Positions 23,290 through 31,808 of a stretch of DNA of 64,000 nt are shown piece by piece. This stretch comes from Tsukamurella pseudospumae. Its GTDB lineage: Bacteria > Actinomycetota > Actinomycetes > Mycobacteriales > Mycobacteriaceae. The stretch lies in contig NZ_LSRE01000015.1 of assembly GCF_001575205.1 (NCBI RefSeq), positions 1 through 64,000 of the forward strand, given 5' to 3'. Every line of letters begins with the position of its first letter. The first letter of the stretch is position 1. The translations under genes were made by a program, and so were the position numbers. The notes under the pieces are model-generated. The model did not search any database, was not told where the DNA came from, and saw only the letters and a list, made by a program, of their open reading frames with translations.

Positions 23290-24969
23290 TCAGTCGCGGC
23301 GGCGCGACCGCTGGACCTGGCCGAGTTCGCGCTCCACGTCGGCCTGGGAGAGCATCGCGCCGGTCTGCGCGGACAGCGTGAGCGGCATGTCCGCGTCCAC
23401 GTGGTGCGCCGTCACGTGCAGCACCCCGTCGAAGCCCATCTCGAAGGTGATCCGCACCTCGCTCCCCGCCGGGTACCCGGGCGGGATGTCGCGGATCGTG
23501 CCCTCCACCAACAGTTTCGCATCGGACAGGCGCGGGGAGGCGACCTGGCCCTGCTGCTCGACGACGGTCACCTCGATCTGCCGCTGGTCCTCGCGCATCG
23601 TGCCGAAGGAGCGCCGCACCCGCACCGGCAGCATCTGGTTGCGCTCCACGAGCCACGTGACTCCCAGATCACCGCCGTCGCGCACCGCCAGCACGCCGAA
23701 GCCGCGGGAGACGACGGTGTCCACCTGGATCTCGAGCATCCGGCGCACCAGCGAGACGGGCTGCGCGAAGGACGCCGCGACGCGCGCGATCGAGTTCTCC
23801 AGCTCGATCGCCGAGGCGTGCAGCGGGGGAGCACCGTCGGGCAGCAGCCCGCGGGTCACCAGGTCGGCCGCGACCAGCCGCTCCATCTCGAGCTTCTCGC
23901 CGTACAGCGCGGCGCCGCGGGCCACCGCGAGGTCGGGGTCGTGCAGCGCGCCGTCGAGGCCGAGCTCGTCGCGCAGCGCGCGGGCCACCGCGGGCATCCG
24001 CGAGGATCCGCCCACGAGCAGCAGGCGGTCCACCTTCTGCACGCCGCGCTTCTGCGCCACCGCGAGGCAGTCGCGGGCCAGGCCGACGGTGCGCCGCAGC
24101 AGGGGCGCCGTCATCTCCTCCAGCTCGGCGCGGGTGAGCGGGACGACGGCGCGCGCACCGTCGTGCGAGACCACGACCTCCGTGCGATCGGCGAGCGTCA
24201 GCTCGTGCTTGGCCTGCTCCGCGGCCAGCAGCAGCGACTGCGAGCCCGCCGAGTCGTCGAGCGGGTCCTCCGCGTCGGGGTTCGCCTCGCAGAAGCGCTG
24301 GGACAGGTGCAGCGCGATCCGCTCGTCCCAGTCGGCGCCGCCGAGTTGGTGATCGCCCTCCACGGCCAGCACGGAGATCCGGCGGTCCGCGAGCTCGATG
24401 ACGGTGGCGTCGAAGGTGCCGCCGCCCAGGTCGTAGACGAGCACCGTCTCCCGCGGCGCACCCTTGCCGAGGTCGAGGCCCCCGTCGAGGCGACCGAAGC
24501 CGTACGACAGCGCCGCGGCGATGGGCTCGGAGAGGACCCCCGCCACGTCGAAGCCCGCGTACGCGCCCGCCTGCATGGTGGCGCGCCGCTCCTCGTCGCC
24601 GAAGTACGCCGGCACGGTGATGACGACACGGCGCACGGGCTCGCCACCGCTGAACTCGACATCGCCCGCGAGACTCTTGAGGATCAGCGCCGAGACCGCC
24701 GGGGCCGACCAGGTGTCACCATGGGCGCGGAACCGCCACTGCGAGTCGCCCATCCGGCGCTTGACCAGGCTGCACACGTGCTCCGGGTCCAGTCGGGCCT
24801 GCCGCCGCGCGCCCTCGCCGACGAGGTGGTCGTAGGCGGACGCGAACAGCACCACCGACGGCACCGTCGTCTCGCCCCCGAGCCCCCTCATGATCTCCGG
24901 GCGACCGTCGACGCCGATGCGCGCGATCGCAGAATTGGTCGTGCCCAGGTCGATTCCGTAGACCCCCAT
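23290..24969 (-). CDS. Hsp70-family chaperone, DnaK-like
   Basis: The 559-residue protein has the actin-like ATPase domain (MGVYGIDLGTTNSAIA at the start, YDLGGGTFDATV, LLLVGGSSRMPAV) and a beta-type substrate-binding region (about 375-520; VRRSFGTMREDQRQIEVTVVEQQ). It lacks the full helical lid and EEVD-like tail of housekeeping DnaK (about 620 residues) and is not beside dnaJ or hspR. Instead it forms an operon with a multidomain partner and is divergent from a GrpE-like gene. TAATAT (24976-24981) ends six bases before the ATG. It is a specialised, non-canonical Hsp70; clients are unknown. Confidence 0.9.
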   Translation of the reverse strand: MGVYGIDLGTTNSAIARIGVDGRPEIMRGLGGETTVPSVVLFASAYDHLVGEGARRQARLDPEHVCSLVKRRMGDSQWRFRAHGDTWSAPAVSALILKSLAGDVEFSGGEPVRRVVITVPAYFGDEERRATMQAGAYAGFDVAGVLSEPIAAALSYGFGRLDGGLDLGKGAPRETVLVYDLGGGTFDATVIELADRRISVLAVEGDHQLGGADWDERIALHLSQRFCEANPDAEDPLDDSAGSQSLLLAAEQAKHELTLADRTEVVVSHDGARAVVPLTRAELEEMTAPLLRRTVGLARDCLAVAQKRGVQKVDRLLLVGGSSRMPAVARALRDELGLDGALHDPDLAVARGAALYGEKLEMERLVAADLVTRGLLPDGAPPLHASAIELENSIARVAASFAQPVSLVRRMLEIQVDTVVSRGFGVLAVRDGGDLGVTWLVERNQMLPVRVRRSFGTMREDQRQIEVTVVEQQGQVASPRLSDAKLLVEGTIRDIPPGYPAGSEVRITFEMGFDGVLHVTAHHVDADMPLTLSAQTGAMLSQADVERELGQVQRSRRRD

Positions 24970-25012
24970 GGCGGCATATTAGCAGCGCAGAGGGCGCGTA
25001 GGGTGGGCGAGC
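24970..25012. promoter_or_regulatory. Divergent promoter of the hsp70-like and grpE-like genes
   Basis: Only 43 bp separate the two starts. On the minus strand TAATAT (24976-24981) lies six bases before the hsp70-like ATG. On the plus strand TAGGGT (24999-25004) lies eight bases before the grpE-like ATG. Both units therefore appear to be expressed from back-to-back promoters, with -35 regions overlapping the opposite gene. Confidence 0.55.
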
Positions 25013-25522
25013 ATGAGCACTGACGAGGCCGTCGACGGGCCTGCCGACGGGGCCGAGACCGCCGCCGGAGCCGCGGACGACCGGCTCGCCGAGCGCATCG
25101 AGGACCTGGCCCGGGTCCTGGCCCGGCAGGCGGGCACCGTCGAACGGCTCGCGGACGCCGAGCAGGCCCGCGCGACCCGGGACCGGCTCGGCGCGGACCT
25201 GCCGCTCGTGGTCGACCTGTTCGCGCTCCTCGGTGACGTGACGGCGTGCGTGCGGACCGCCGAGTCGGACCGCGAACGCGAGGCCTTCGAGGCCGTCGCC
25301 GGCCGCGTCGAGCGGTTGCTCGTCGGGAGGGGCGGCACCGTCGTCCAGCCACGGACGGGGGAGGCCTTCGACGCCGCGACGATGGAGGCGTCGGACACGG
25401 TGGACACCGCCGAGCCGGACGAGGACCGCACCGTCGCCGAGGTCATCGCGCCCGGGCTCGGCGTGCCCGGCCGCTCCGTACGCCCCGCCCGGGTCGTGGT
25501 GCGAGTATTGCGCTCACGATGA
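25013..25522 (+). CDS. GrpE-like nucleotide exchange factor
   Basis: The 169-residue protein begins with an acidic leader and an amphipathic coiled coil (about 22-58; RLAERIEDLARVLARQAGTVERL). It ends in a GrpE-type beta domain: GEAFDAATMEASDTV and EDRTVAEVIAPGLGVPGRSVRPARVVV correspond to the conserved GrpE end. It is divergent from the Hsp70-like gene and would release ADP from that chaperone. It differs from housekeeping GrpE in lacking the dnaK operon context. Assignment rests on the C-terminal block and the neighbourhood. Confidence 0.75.
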   Translation: MSTDEAVDGPADGAETAAGAADDRLAERIEDLARVLARQAGTVERLADAEQARATRDRLGADLPLVVDLFALLGDVTACVRTAESDREREAFEAVAGRVERLLVGRGGTVVQPRTGEAFDAATMEASDTVDTAEPDEDRTVAEVIAPGLGVPGRSVRPARVVVRVLRSR

Positions 25523-25565
25523 TTCCAGGGGAACACCGCGCCGTCGCGCGGCGTTGCCGCTGTTC

Positions 25566-26948
25566 ATGTCCTCCTCCACCTCCGCGGCACCCTCGCGGGT
25601 CCCCGCTCTGCTGAAGAACTTCGGCTTCCAGATCGTCGTCGGCCTGATCGCCGGCGTGCTGCTGGGCCTGCTCGCCCGCGGCATGGCGCCCGCCGCCGAC
25701 GGCAACGTCAACTGGCTGATCGGCACCCTCAAGACCATCGGTTCCAGCTACGTCAAGCTGCTCACGGTGGCGGTCGTGCCGCTGGTGGTGACCGCCGTGA
25801 TCGCGTCGATCGCGAACCTGCGCAACGTCACCAACGCGGCGCGGCTCGCGGGCAAGACGCTGCTGTGGTTCGCCATCACCGCCTTCATCTCGGTGATCAT
25901 CGGCATCATCCTCGGCCTGGTGCTGCAGCCCGGCGCGCACACCACCGTGACCGGCGCGGGCAAGGCACCGTCGAGCACCGGTTCCTGGTGGGCCTTCCTG
26001 ACCGGCCTGGTCCCGTCCAACTTCCTCGGCCTGCAGGCCAAGGCGTCCGACGGTTCCGTCTCGCTGAGCTTCAACGTGCTGCAGGTGCTCGTGGTCGCCG
26101 CTGCGATCGGCATCGCAGCGCTCAAGGTGGGCGACAAGGCCGCGCCCTTCATCACCTTCAACGCCTCGCTGCTGGCGATCGTCCAGAAGGTGCTGTGGTG
26201 GATCATCCGGCTCGCGCCGATCGGCACCGCGGCGCTCATCGGCACCGCGGTCGCGACCTACGGCTGGGACGCGATCGGCTCGCTCGGCGTGTTCACCGGG
26301 GCGATCTACCTGGGGCTGTTCATCGTCGGCTTCGTCGTGTACCCGCTGATCATCAAGGCGCACGGGCTCTCCGTGAAGCAGTTCTTCAGCGGCGTCTGGC
26401 CGGCAGCGCAGTTGGGCTTCGTCTCGCGCAGCTCGATCGGCACCCTGCCCGTCACGGAGCGGGTCACGGAGCGGAACCTGGGCGTCCCGCGCGAGTACGC
26501 GTCCTTCGCGGTGCCGCTCGGCGCCACCACGAAGATGGACGGATGCGCGGCGATCTACCCCGCGATCGCGGCGATCTTCGTCGCGCAGTTCTTCCACGTG
26601 CCGCTGGGGTTCACCGACTACCTGCTGATCATCATCGTCTCGGTGATCGGCTCCGCAGCCACCGCTGGCACCACCGGCGCGACGGTCATGCTGACGTTGA
26701 CCCTGTCGACGCTCGGGCTGCCGCTCGCCGGCGTGGGCCTGCTGCTGGCCGTCGAGCCGATCGTCGACATGGGCCGCACCGCGCTCAACGTGACCGGCCA
26801 GGCGCTGATCCCGACCATCGTCGCGAAGCAGGAGGGCATCCTCGATCTCGACGCGTACAACGCGCCGCGCACGGACGTCTACGCGGACGAGTCCGCTGAA
26901 GAGTCCGCCGAATCCGATGCGGCGGAGCGGGTTCCCGCTACAGCGTGA
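25566..26948 (+). CDS. Dicarboxylate/amino-acid:cation symporter
   Basis: The 460-residue protein is a DAACS (SLC1-type) carrier with about eight membrane helices and two hairpins. It shows SYVKLLTVAVVPLVVTAV, the serine-rich hairpin region FVSRSSIGTLPVTERV, the substrate/ion signature GATTKMDGCAAIYPAIAAIF (usual NMDG is KMDG here) and LLAVEPIVDMGRTALNVTGQ. It imports C4-dicarboxylates or acidic amino acids with Na+ or H+. The start is ATG 25566; a TTG 12 bases upstream is an alternative. Its end overlaps the convergent oxidoreductase gene by 11 bases. Confidence 0.9.
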   Translation: MSSSTSAAPSRVPALLKNFGFQIVVGLIAGVLLGLLARGMAPAADGNVNWLIGTLKTIGSSYVKLLTVAVVPLVVTAVIASIANLRNVTNAARLAGKTLLWFAITAFISVIIGIILGLVLQPGAHTTVTGAGKAPSSTGSWWAFLTGLVPSNFLGLQAKASDGSVSLSFNVLQVLVVAAAIGIAALKVGDKAAPFITFNASLLAIVQKVLWWIIRLAPIGTAALIGTAVATYGWDAIGSLGVFTGAIYLGLFIVGFVVYPLIIKAHGLSVKQFFSGVWPAAQLGFVSRSSIGTLPVTERVTERNLGVPREYASFAVPLGATTKMDGCAAIYPAIAAIFVAQFFHVPLGFTDYLLIIIVSVIGSAATAGTTGATVMLTLTLSTLGLPLAGVGLLLAVEPIVDMGRTALNVTGQALIPTIVAKQEGILDLDAYNAPRTDVYADESAEESAESDAAERVPATA

Positions 26949-27843
26949 GCACGGTCCGCCGGCCCGCGGTGTCCTGTCGCCAGATCTCGGCGACGGACGC
27001 TGCGGGCACGGCGGTGACGTCGATCTCGATCCCCAGCTCGACCACCGCCTCGAGGATCCTCGGCCGCTCCGCGATCACCTCGGCGGCCGTGAACGAGCCG
27101 AAACCGCTGCCCAGCAGCCGGATGTCGGTCGAGCGGAGGAGCGCCCCGGGCAGTGCGATCTCCGCGCCCGCCATCGTGCCGATCTGCACGAACTCGGCCG
27201 GCCCGCGCTTCTCCAGCGCCGCCAGCGTCAGCTCCGCCGGGCGGCCCCACAGGTAGTCGACCACCACATCGATCTTCTCCGCGCGCAGCGCCTCCGCGAT
27301 CTCCGCCTCCGGTGCGCCGAGGTCGATCACCGCGTCGGCGCCCACGACCGCCAGCACCTCGGTGTTGCGGCCCGCCGCGATCACGCGCGCGCCCAGGTGG
27401 CGGGCGACGGCGACCGCGGGCCGCCCGGAGCCGCCCGTCGCGCCGAGGATCAGCACCGTCTGCCCCCGGCGGACGGTGGCGCGGACCGTCATCGCCATCC
27501 AGGACGACATGACCGCGTTCATCGCGGCGGCGGCCTGCAGATCGTCGAGCGCGTCCGGGACCTCGACGAGCGACTCCTCCGGGACCGCAACCGTCTGCGC
27601 CGCGGTGCCGGGCGCCGAGACGTAGACGCGTCGGCCGTCCTCGGTGACCCCCACCCCGTCGACCCCGATGACGAAACCCGGGCTCGCGGGCGAGGTGTAA
27701 TGCCGGCCGTCGGCGACGCCCCGCGCCAGGTTGTGCAACGGGACGGCGCGCATGGCGACGGTGACGAGGCCGGGGCCGCCGGCCGGCTCGGGAGTGTCCG
27801 CCCAGATCGGGGTGTCGGCGTAGGTGGCGAGGGCGGCGTGCAT
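26938..27843 (-). CDS. Quinone-oxidoreductase-type MDR dehydrogenase
   Basis: The 301-residue protein belongs to the medium-chain dehydrogenase/reductase superfamily: an N-terminal GroES-like domain (FVIGVDGVGVTEDGRRVY) and a Rossmann domain with TVLILGATGGSGRPAVAVARHLGARVIAAGR (NADPH-binding AxxGxxG type). No zinc-binding cysteine cluster is visible, matching the zinc-free quinone-oxidoreductase branch. It is divergent from a tetR gene across two TTAAC palindromes, so it is probably the repressor's target. The substrate is unknown. Confidence 0.85.
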   Translation of the reverse strand: MHAALATYADTPIWADTPEPAGGPGLVTVAMRAVPLHNLARGVADGRHYTSPASPGFVIGVDGVGVTEDGRRVYVSAPGTAAQTVAVPEESLVEVPDALDDLQAAAAMNAVMSSWMAMTVRATVRRGQTVLILGATGGSGRPAVAVARHLGARVIAAGRNTEVLAVVGADAVIDLGAPEAEIAEALRAEKIDVVVDYLWGRPAELTLAALEKRGPAEFVQIGTMAGAEIALPGALLRSTDIRLLGSGFGSFTAAEVIAERPRILEAVVELGIEIDVTAVPAASVAEIWRQDTAGRRTVLTL

Positions 27844-27853
27844 GACGGTCTCC

Positions 27854-27893
27854 TTAACGGCGTTAAATTCGGATCGAGCTTAACACCGTTAAG
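27854..27893. promoter_or_regulatory. Twin TetR operators TTAAC-N3-GTTAA
   Basis: TTAACGGCGTTAA (27854-27866) and CTTAACACCGTTAAG (27879-27893) are palindromes sharing a TTAAC-N3-GTTAA core, centred 26 bp apart between two divergent start codons. Two near-identical operators here are the classical arrangement for a TetR dimer controlling itself and its neighbour. Confidence 0.75.
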
Positions 27894-27901
27894 GTGGGCG
27901 T

Positions 27902-28531
27902 GTGGGATTGAACCGGGCGGACGTGGTCACGGCGGCGCTGGCCGTCCTCGACGAGGTGGGCGTCGAGGGCCTCACGCTGCGCCGGATCGCCGACCGGCTC
28001 GAGGTCAAGGCACCCGCCCTCTACTGGCACGTCTCGTCCAAGGGCGACCTCGTCGACGAGATGGCCACCGAGCTCATGCGGCGCGCCTTGCCCGTCGGCC
28101 CGCCCGGCGCCGACTGGCGCGTCGAACTCCTCGACGGTGCCCGGCGGCTGCGGTCCGTCCTGCGCGCCCACACCGACGGCGCCCGGGTGTTCAGCGGGTC
28201 GAAGTTCACCGACGTCGCGGTCGTCCGCGCCGGTGAGCGGCCGCTGCGCGTGCTGGTCGACGCCGGATTCGCGGTGCGCGACGCCGCGCTCGCGATGTCC
28301 ACGCTGCGCGACCTCGTCGTCGGTTTCGTCATCGAGGAGCAGGAGGTCTTCGGCCCCGACGGTGCGCCCCTGCTGGGCTACGACCCGGACGCCCGGGCTG
28401 ATGCCATCGGCGCGGAGGACTACCCGCTCGCGGCGCAGGCGGGCCCGACGGCGTGGGGTCCGCCCGACGAGCGGTTCGAGGACGCCGTCCGATTCCTCCT
28501 CGACGGCCTCGCCGCGCGGCTACCCGGCTGA
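27902..28531 (+). CDS. TetR-family regulator with TetR_C-type domain
   Basis: The 209-residue protein has a helix-turn-helix at about 5-50 (GLNRADVVTAALAVLDEVG, LTLRRIADRLEVKAPALYWHVSSKGDLV). Its C-terminal domain resembles true TetR rather than the AcrR branch. It starts at GTG 27902, nine bases past the second operator, and should repress itself and the divergent oxidoreductase. Its stop overlaps the convergent hydrolase gene by 12 bases. Confidence 0.88.
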   Translation: MGLNRADVVTAALAVLDEVGVEGLTLRRIADRLEVKAPALYWHVSSKGDLVDEMATELMRRALPVGPPGADWRVELLDGARRLRSVLRAHTDGARVFSGSKFTDVAVVRAGERPLRVLVDAGFAVRDAALAMSTLRDLVVGFVIEEQEVFGPDGAPLLGYDPDARADAIGAEDYPLAAQAGPTAWGPPDERFEDAVRFLLDGLAARLPG

Positions 28532-29329
28532 GGCCCACAGCGCACGCAGCGCGACGTTCACCGCGCCCGGGTGCTGCGTGTGCGGGTAGTACCCGGGGAC
28601 GCGCAGTCGCCGGGCGCCGATCCGCGCCGCCACCGCGTCCGCGCAGGCCAGCAGCGGTTCTCCCGCGTACCTCCGGTACTGCTCGGGTGCGTCGTTCCAG
28701 GTGCCGGTGATGACGAGCGAGGGCCACGGCGCAGCGGCCAGGGGTGCCAACGGTGGGTCCGCCTCCCACACCGGCCGCTCGCGCATCGACGTCCGGACCG
28801 CCCGGAGCCGCTCCGGCGTGGGCGTCGGCATCGTCATCCCCATCCCCGCCGTCGACAGGCGGAGGAACTCGGTGGGGTCGATCTCCGGGTGCGGCGGGTC
28901 GGCGGCCGCGCCGACTCGGGCCAGTAGGGCGCGCACCGCGGGATGGCCCGCGGCGGCCCGCAGTGCCGACGGCTGGATCAGCGCGAGCGAGCGGACGGCG
29001 TCCGGCCGCAGTGCCGCGGCCAGCATGGCGGCGAGGCCGCCGTTGGAGTGGCCGACGAGGTGCGCGCCGGTGGTCTGCGCGTCGAGGAGCGCGACGAGAT
29101 CGTCTGCGTCGACGTCGAAGTCGCTCCGTTCCGTGTCGGGCGAGAGTCCGTAGCCGCGCCGGTCCATCAGGAGCAGGGGCCGTTCGTCGGCCAAGGGGCG
29201 CTGCCCGGCGAAACCGTAGGCCGCGTCGTCGCCCCAGGTGAAGACGCCGTGCACGAAGATCGCGGGCGCGGCGTCTCGGCGGCGGGGATCGGCGGGCGAC
29301 CACACGGTGACATGGACGGGCTCGCGCAT
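28520..29329 (-). CDS. Alpha/beta hydrolase
   Basis: The 269-residue protein has the alpha/beta-hydrolase fold signatures: oxyanion segment FVHGVFTWGDD, LLLMDRRGYGLSPD, and the nucleophile elbow GHSNGG with Ser95. The acid and histidine are probably in the VITGTWNDAPE and YYPHTQHPGAV segments. It hydrolyses an unknown ester or amide. It lies 20 bases downstream of the carboxylesterase gene on the same strand, so both are likely in one operon under the divergent TetR at 30927. Confidence 0.83.
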   Translation of the reverse strand: MREPVHVTVWSPADPRRRDAAPAIFVHGVFTWGDDAAYGFAGQRPLADERPLLLMDRRGYGLSPDTERSDFDVDADDLVALLDAQTTGAHLVGHSNGGLAAMLAAALRPDAVRSLALIQPSALRAAAGHPAVRALLARVGAAADPPHPEIDPTEFLRLSTAGMGMTMPTPTPERLRAVRTSMRERPVWEADPPLAPLAAAPWPSLVITGTWNDAPEQYRRYAGEPLLACADAVAARIGARRLRVPGYYPHTQHPGAVNVALRALWASAG

Positions 29330-29349
29330 GCGGCGTCTCCTCGGGTCGG

Positions 29350-30834
29350 TCAGCGCGACGGGATCGGCGCGAAGGGGGCGGGCGGACGACCGTGCCACAG
29401 CCTGCGCGACGGCTCCTCGGGATACGGCGCCGTCGTCGACGGGTCGTCGAGGAGGCGGGTGCTGCGGGTGTCGGCGTCGAAGCGCGGCCAGCCCGGATCG
29501 CCGGTGGCGCAGAACCGCGCCCACGCGCCGAGCAGTTCGTTCGACAGCGCGCGGACCGCGGGCGCGGGATGATCGCCGAAGAACATGCGGCCCGTCGGGC
29601 AGTCCGGCGTCCCGAAGGCGAGCGGGACGTCGATGCTGTGGCAGGCGCCGTACGTTTCGGTCTCCCACCGTATTTCGAACAGGAACGTGGTGCCGCGGGC
29701 CGCGGCGTTCGCCTCCGCGAGCAGTACCGACGGCATGCGGAAGGTGGCATCGGAGGAGACGATCTCCATCATCTGCTCCGCCGTCGCGTCCGGGTACGCG
29801 GCGCGGTAGTCGGCGGGGTCGCCGGGCGCGAAGGCCGCCAGCGCCCTGGCCGCATCGGCCTCGGTGAACGTGCCGCGCACGCCCATCATGACGCTGAACA
29901 GGCGGAACTCGTCGCGCATGTGCCCGGCGAGCAGGTCGATGCCCGCGGCGTTCCCGTCGGCCAAGGACTCCCACGGGGTCTGCGGCAGCAGGTCCCCGTC
30001 GATGACCGGGCAGACGACGATTCCCAACTGCGAGAGGCGGCCCCACCGTTCGCGGTGGGCCGGCGCATCGAGGCAGAGGGCCGTCACCGCGTCGGCCAGG
30101 CGCTGCGGCGCGACCTCGGCGAACCCGGCCGCGGTCGGTGCGACGCCGAGGCGCCCCGCGAGCGCGGAGGTGACCTCCTGCGCCAACTCCGGCGTGATGT
30201 GCAGGCCGGGAACCGAATGCGTGATGGCCCTGCGGAACAGTGGCCGGGCCCGGGGGATGGCGAGTAGCGCCGCGACCGAACCCGCGCCTCCCGAGGTACC
30301 GGCGATCGTGACCGTGTCGGGATCGCCGCCGAACGCGGCGATGTTGCGCCGGATCCACTCGAGTGCGGCGATCTGGTCCAGCAGTCCCCGGTTCGACGGT
30401 GCGCCGTCGAGCAGAGCGAAGCCCTCGGCGCCCATCCGGCACTGGACGCTCACGACGACGAGGCCCTCGGCCGCGAGCGCCGACGGATCGAACATGGGAT
30501 CCGCCGCCGTCCCCGCCATGTATCCGCCGCAGCAGATCCACACCAGGACCGGCAGCCCGGACCGCGCGGGGTCGGGGGTGCACACGTTGACGGTGAGCCA
30601 GTTCGCGTCGTCCGAAGACTCCGCCTGCGGACCCGGCCCGGATTGTGGTGGCGGGGGACCGAAGTCGATCGCCGGCCGCACGCCGTCCCAGTGTGGAACG
30701 GGCTCCGGGGCGGCGAAGCGCAACGCGTGGACCGGCGGCTGCGCGTACGGGATGCCGCGGAAGGCCGCGGCGCCGGTGCGGTACCGGCCCTCGACGATGC
30801 CCTCCGTGGTGCGGACTCGGGGATGTTCGCGCAT
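29350..30834 (-). CDS. Carboxylesterase (type-B esterase family) with atypical active-site motifs
   Basis: The 494-residue protein aligns with type-B carboxylesterases: EGIVEGRYRTGAAAFRGIPYAQPP near the start, NWLTVNVCTP, and LLDQIAALEWIRRNIAAFGGDPDTVTIAG. Two motifs are unusual. The oxyanion-hole segment is WICCGGY (99-105) where WIHGGG or WIYGGG is usual, and the nucleophile elbow is GTSGG (Ser181) where GESAG is usual. The catalytic His is probably in ACHSIDVPLAFG. It is divergent from a tetR gene; a TTGACC/TAATAC promoter lies upstream. Confidence 0.82.
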   Translation of the reverse strand: MREHPRVRTTEGIVEGRYRTGAAAFRGIPYAQPPVHALRFAAPEPVPHWDGVRPAIDFGPPPPQSGPGPQAESSDDANWLTVNVCTPDPARSGLPVLVWICCGGYMAGTAADPMFDPSALAAEGLVVVSVQCRMGAEGFALLDGAPSNRGLLDQIAALEWIRRNIAAFGGDPDTVTIAGTSGGAGSVAALLAIPRARPLFRRAITHSVPGLHITPELAQEVTSALAGRLGVAPTAAGFAEVAPQRLADAVTALCLDAPAHRERWGRLSQLGIVVCPVIDGDLLPQTPWESLADGNAAGIDLLAGHMRDEFRLFSVMMGVRGTFTEADAARALAAFAPGDPADYRAAYPDATAEQMMEIVSSDATFRMPSVLLAEANAAARGTTFLFEIRWETETYGACHSIDVPLAFGTPDCPTGRMFFGDHPAPAVRALSNELLGAWARFCATGDPGWPRFDADTRSTRLLDDPSTTAPYPEEPSRRLWHGRPPAPFAPIPSR

Positions 30835-30885
30835 CTCGGTCGCCTCTCGTGTGGCGCGTCGCCCGGCCGCCGTTTTCAGCCGGTT

Positions 30886-30915
30886 GTATTATTTCGAGTG
30901 TATGGGAACGGTCAA
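30886..30915 (-). promoter_or_regulatory. Promoter of the carboxylesterase-hydrolase operon
   Basis: On the minus strand TTGACC (30910-30915) and TAATAC (30886-30891) are spaced by 18 bp, a good primary-sigma promoter. It lies directly before the divergent tetR start at 30927, so TetR binding here could control both directions. Confidence 0.55.
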
Positions 30916-30926
30916 GGGGGTGTGAG

Positions 30927-31523
30927 GTGCCGAAACAGGTCGATCACCGGGAGCGTCGCGAGGAGATCGCTCGCGCGCTGTGGCGCGTCGTGGACATCGC
31001 CGGCGTGCAGCGCCTGAGCCTGCGTGAGGTGGCGAAGGAGGCCGGGATGTCGCACGGCCAGCTGCAGCACTACTTCGCCTCGCGGCAGGAACTGCTCACC
31101 TTCGCGATGGACTTCGCCGCGGAGCGGAGCGCGGCGCGCGTGGCGGACGGGATGGCGCGCCTCGGCGCGGACCCGCACCCGCGCTACGTGCTGCGCCTGG
31201 TGCTCGTCGAGATGCTGCCGCTGCACCCGGATTCGCGGGCGACCAGCCGCATGAACGCCGCCTACGTGCTCGAGGCCCTGCACGACGAGGCGATCCGCGA
31301 ACGGACCCGCGACGGGTTGTCGCGGGGGCGCGAGCAGGTCGAGGGGCTCGTCCGCGCCGCGATCGCCGACGGCCGGATCGCGGCGGACCGCGCACCGTCG
31401 ACGGAGACGGACCGGCTGCTGGCGCTGACCGGCCTGACGCCCCTGCTGGAGCTGCGGGTCATCGAGCCCGACGACGCCCTCGCCGCGATCGATCGGCACC
31501 TCGAGGACCTGTTCACGACCTGA
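30927..31523 (+). CDS. TetR/AcrR-family regulator
   Basis: The 198-residue protein begins with HRERREEIARALWRVVDIAG and a helix-turn-helix (LSLREVAKEAGMSHGQLQHYFASRQELL, about 25-52), followed by a helical sensor domain. GTG 30927 is preceded by AAGGGGG at ribosome-binding-site distance. It is divergent from the carboxylesterase-hydrolase operon, its likely target. The ligand is unknown. Confidence 0.87.
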   Translation: MPKQVDHRERREEIARALWRVVDIAGVQRLSLREVAKEAGMSHGQLQHYFASRQELLTFAMDFAAERSAARVADGMARLGADPHPRYVLRLVLVEMLPLHPDSRATSRMNAAYVLEALHDEAIRERTRDGLSRGREQVEGLVRAAIADGRIAADRAPSTETDRLLALTGLTPLLELRVIEPDDALAAIDRHLEDLFTT

Positions 31524-31808
31524 CGGGTCGGCTCCCGGACGGGGCCGGACGGCACCGTCGACCTGCGGGTCCGTGACGATTTCGCAGGTCGATGCCGCGG
31601 GCGTACACTGGCGTTCGCACTCCGTCCAGATGGCGGAGTGACTACGCGTGTTCCCCCGGCGCCGCTCGCGGCGTGCCGTGCAGCGCGGTCTCCTTCGAAG
31701 AAGGAGTGCAGCGCGGCGGAACACCAGGACACCGCGCACCGTCCGGCCCGTTGAACTGCGGGAACCGGTCGTCGCGGCGTGTACAACTGCAACTACGAAA
31801 GAGGCATC
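31524..31808 (+). ncRNA. Structured leader upstream of rpsB
   Basis: The 285-bp region before rpsB has no gene. It contains a stem CACTCCG (31618-31624) with CGGAGTG (31634-31640) and a second perfect stem CTCCTTC-GAA-GAAGGAG (31690-31706). GCAGCGCGG is repeated on both sides of the second stem (about 31680-31688 and 31708-31716). Long structured leaders before rpsB can mediate feedback by S2. It matches no motif I can name, and the transcription start (perhaps GTACACT at about 31602) is a guess. Confidence 0.4.
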
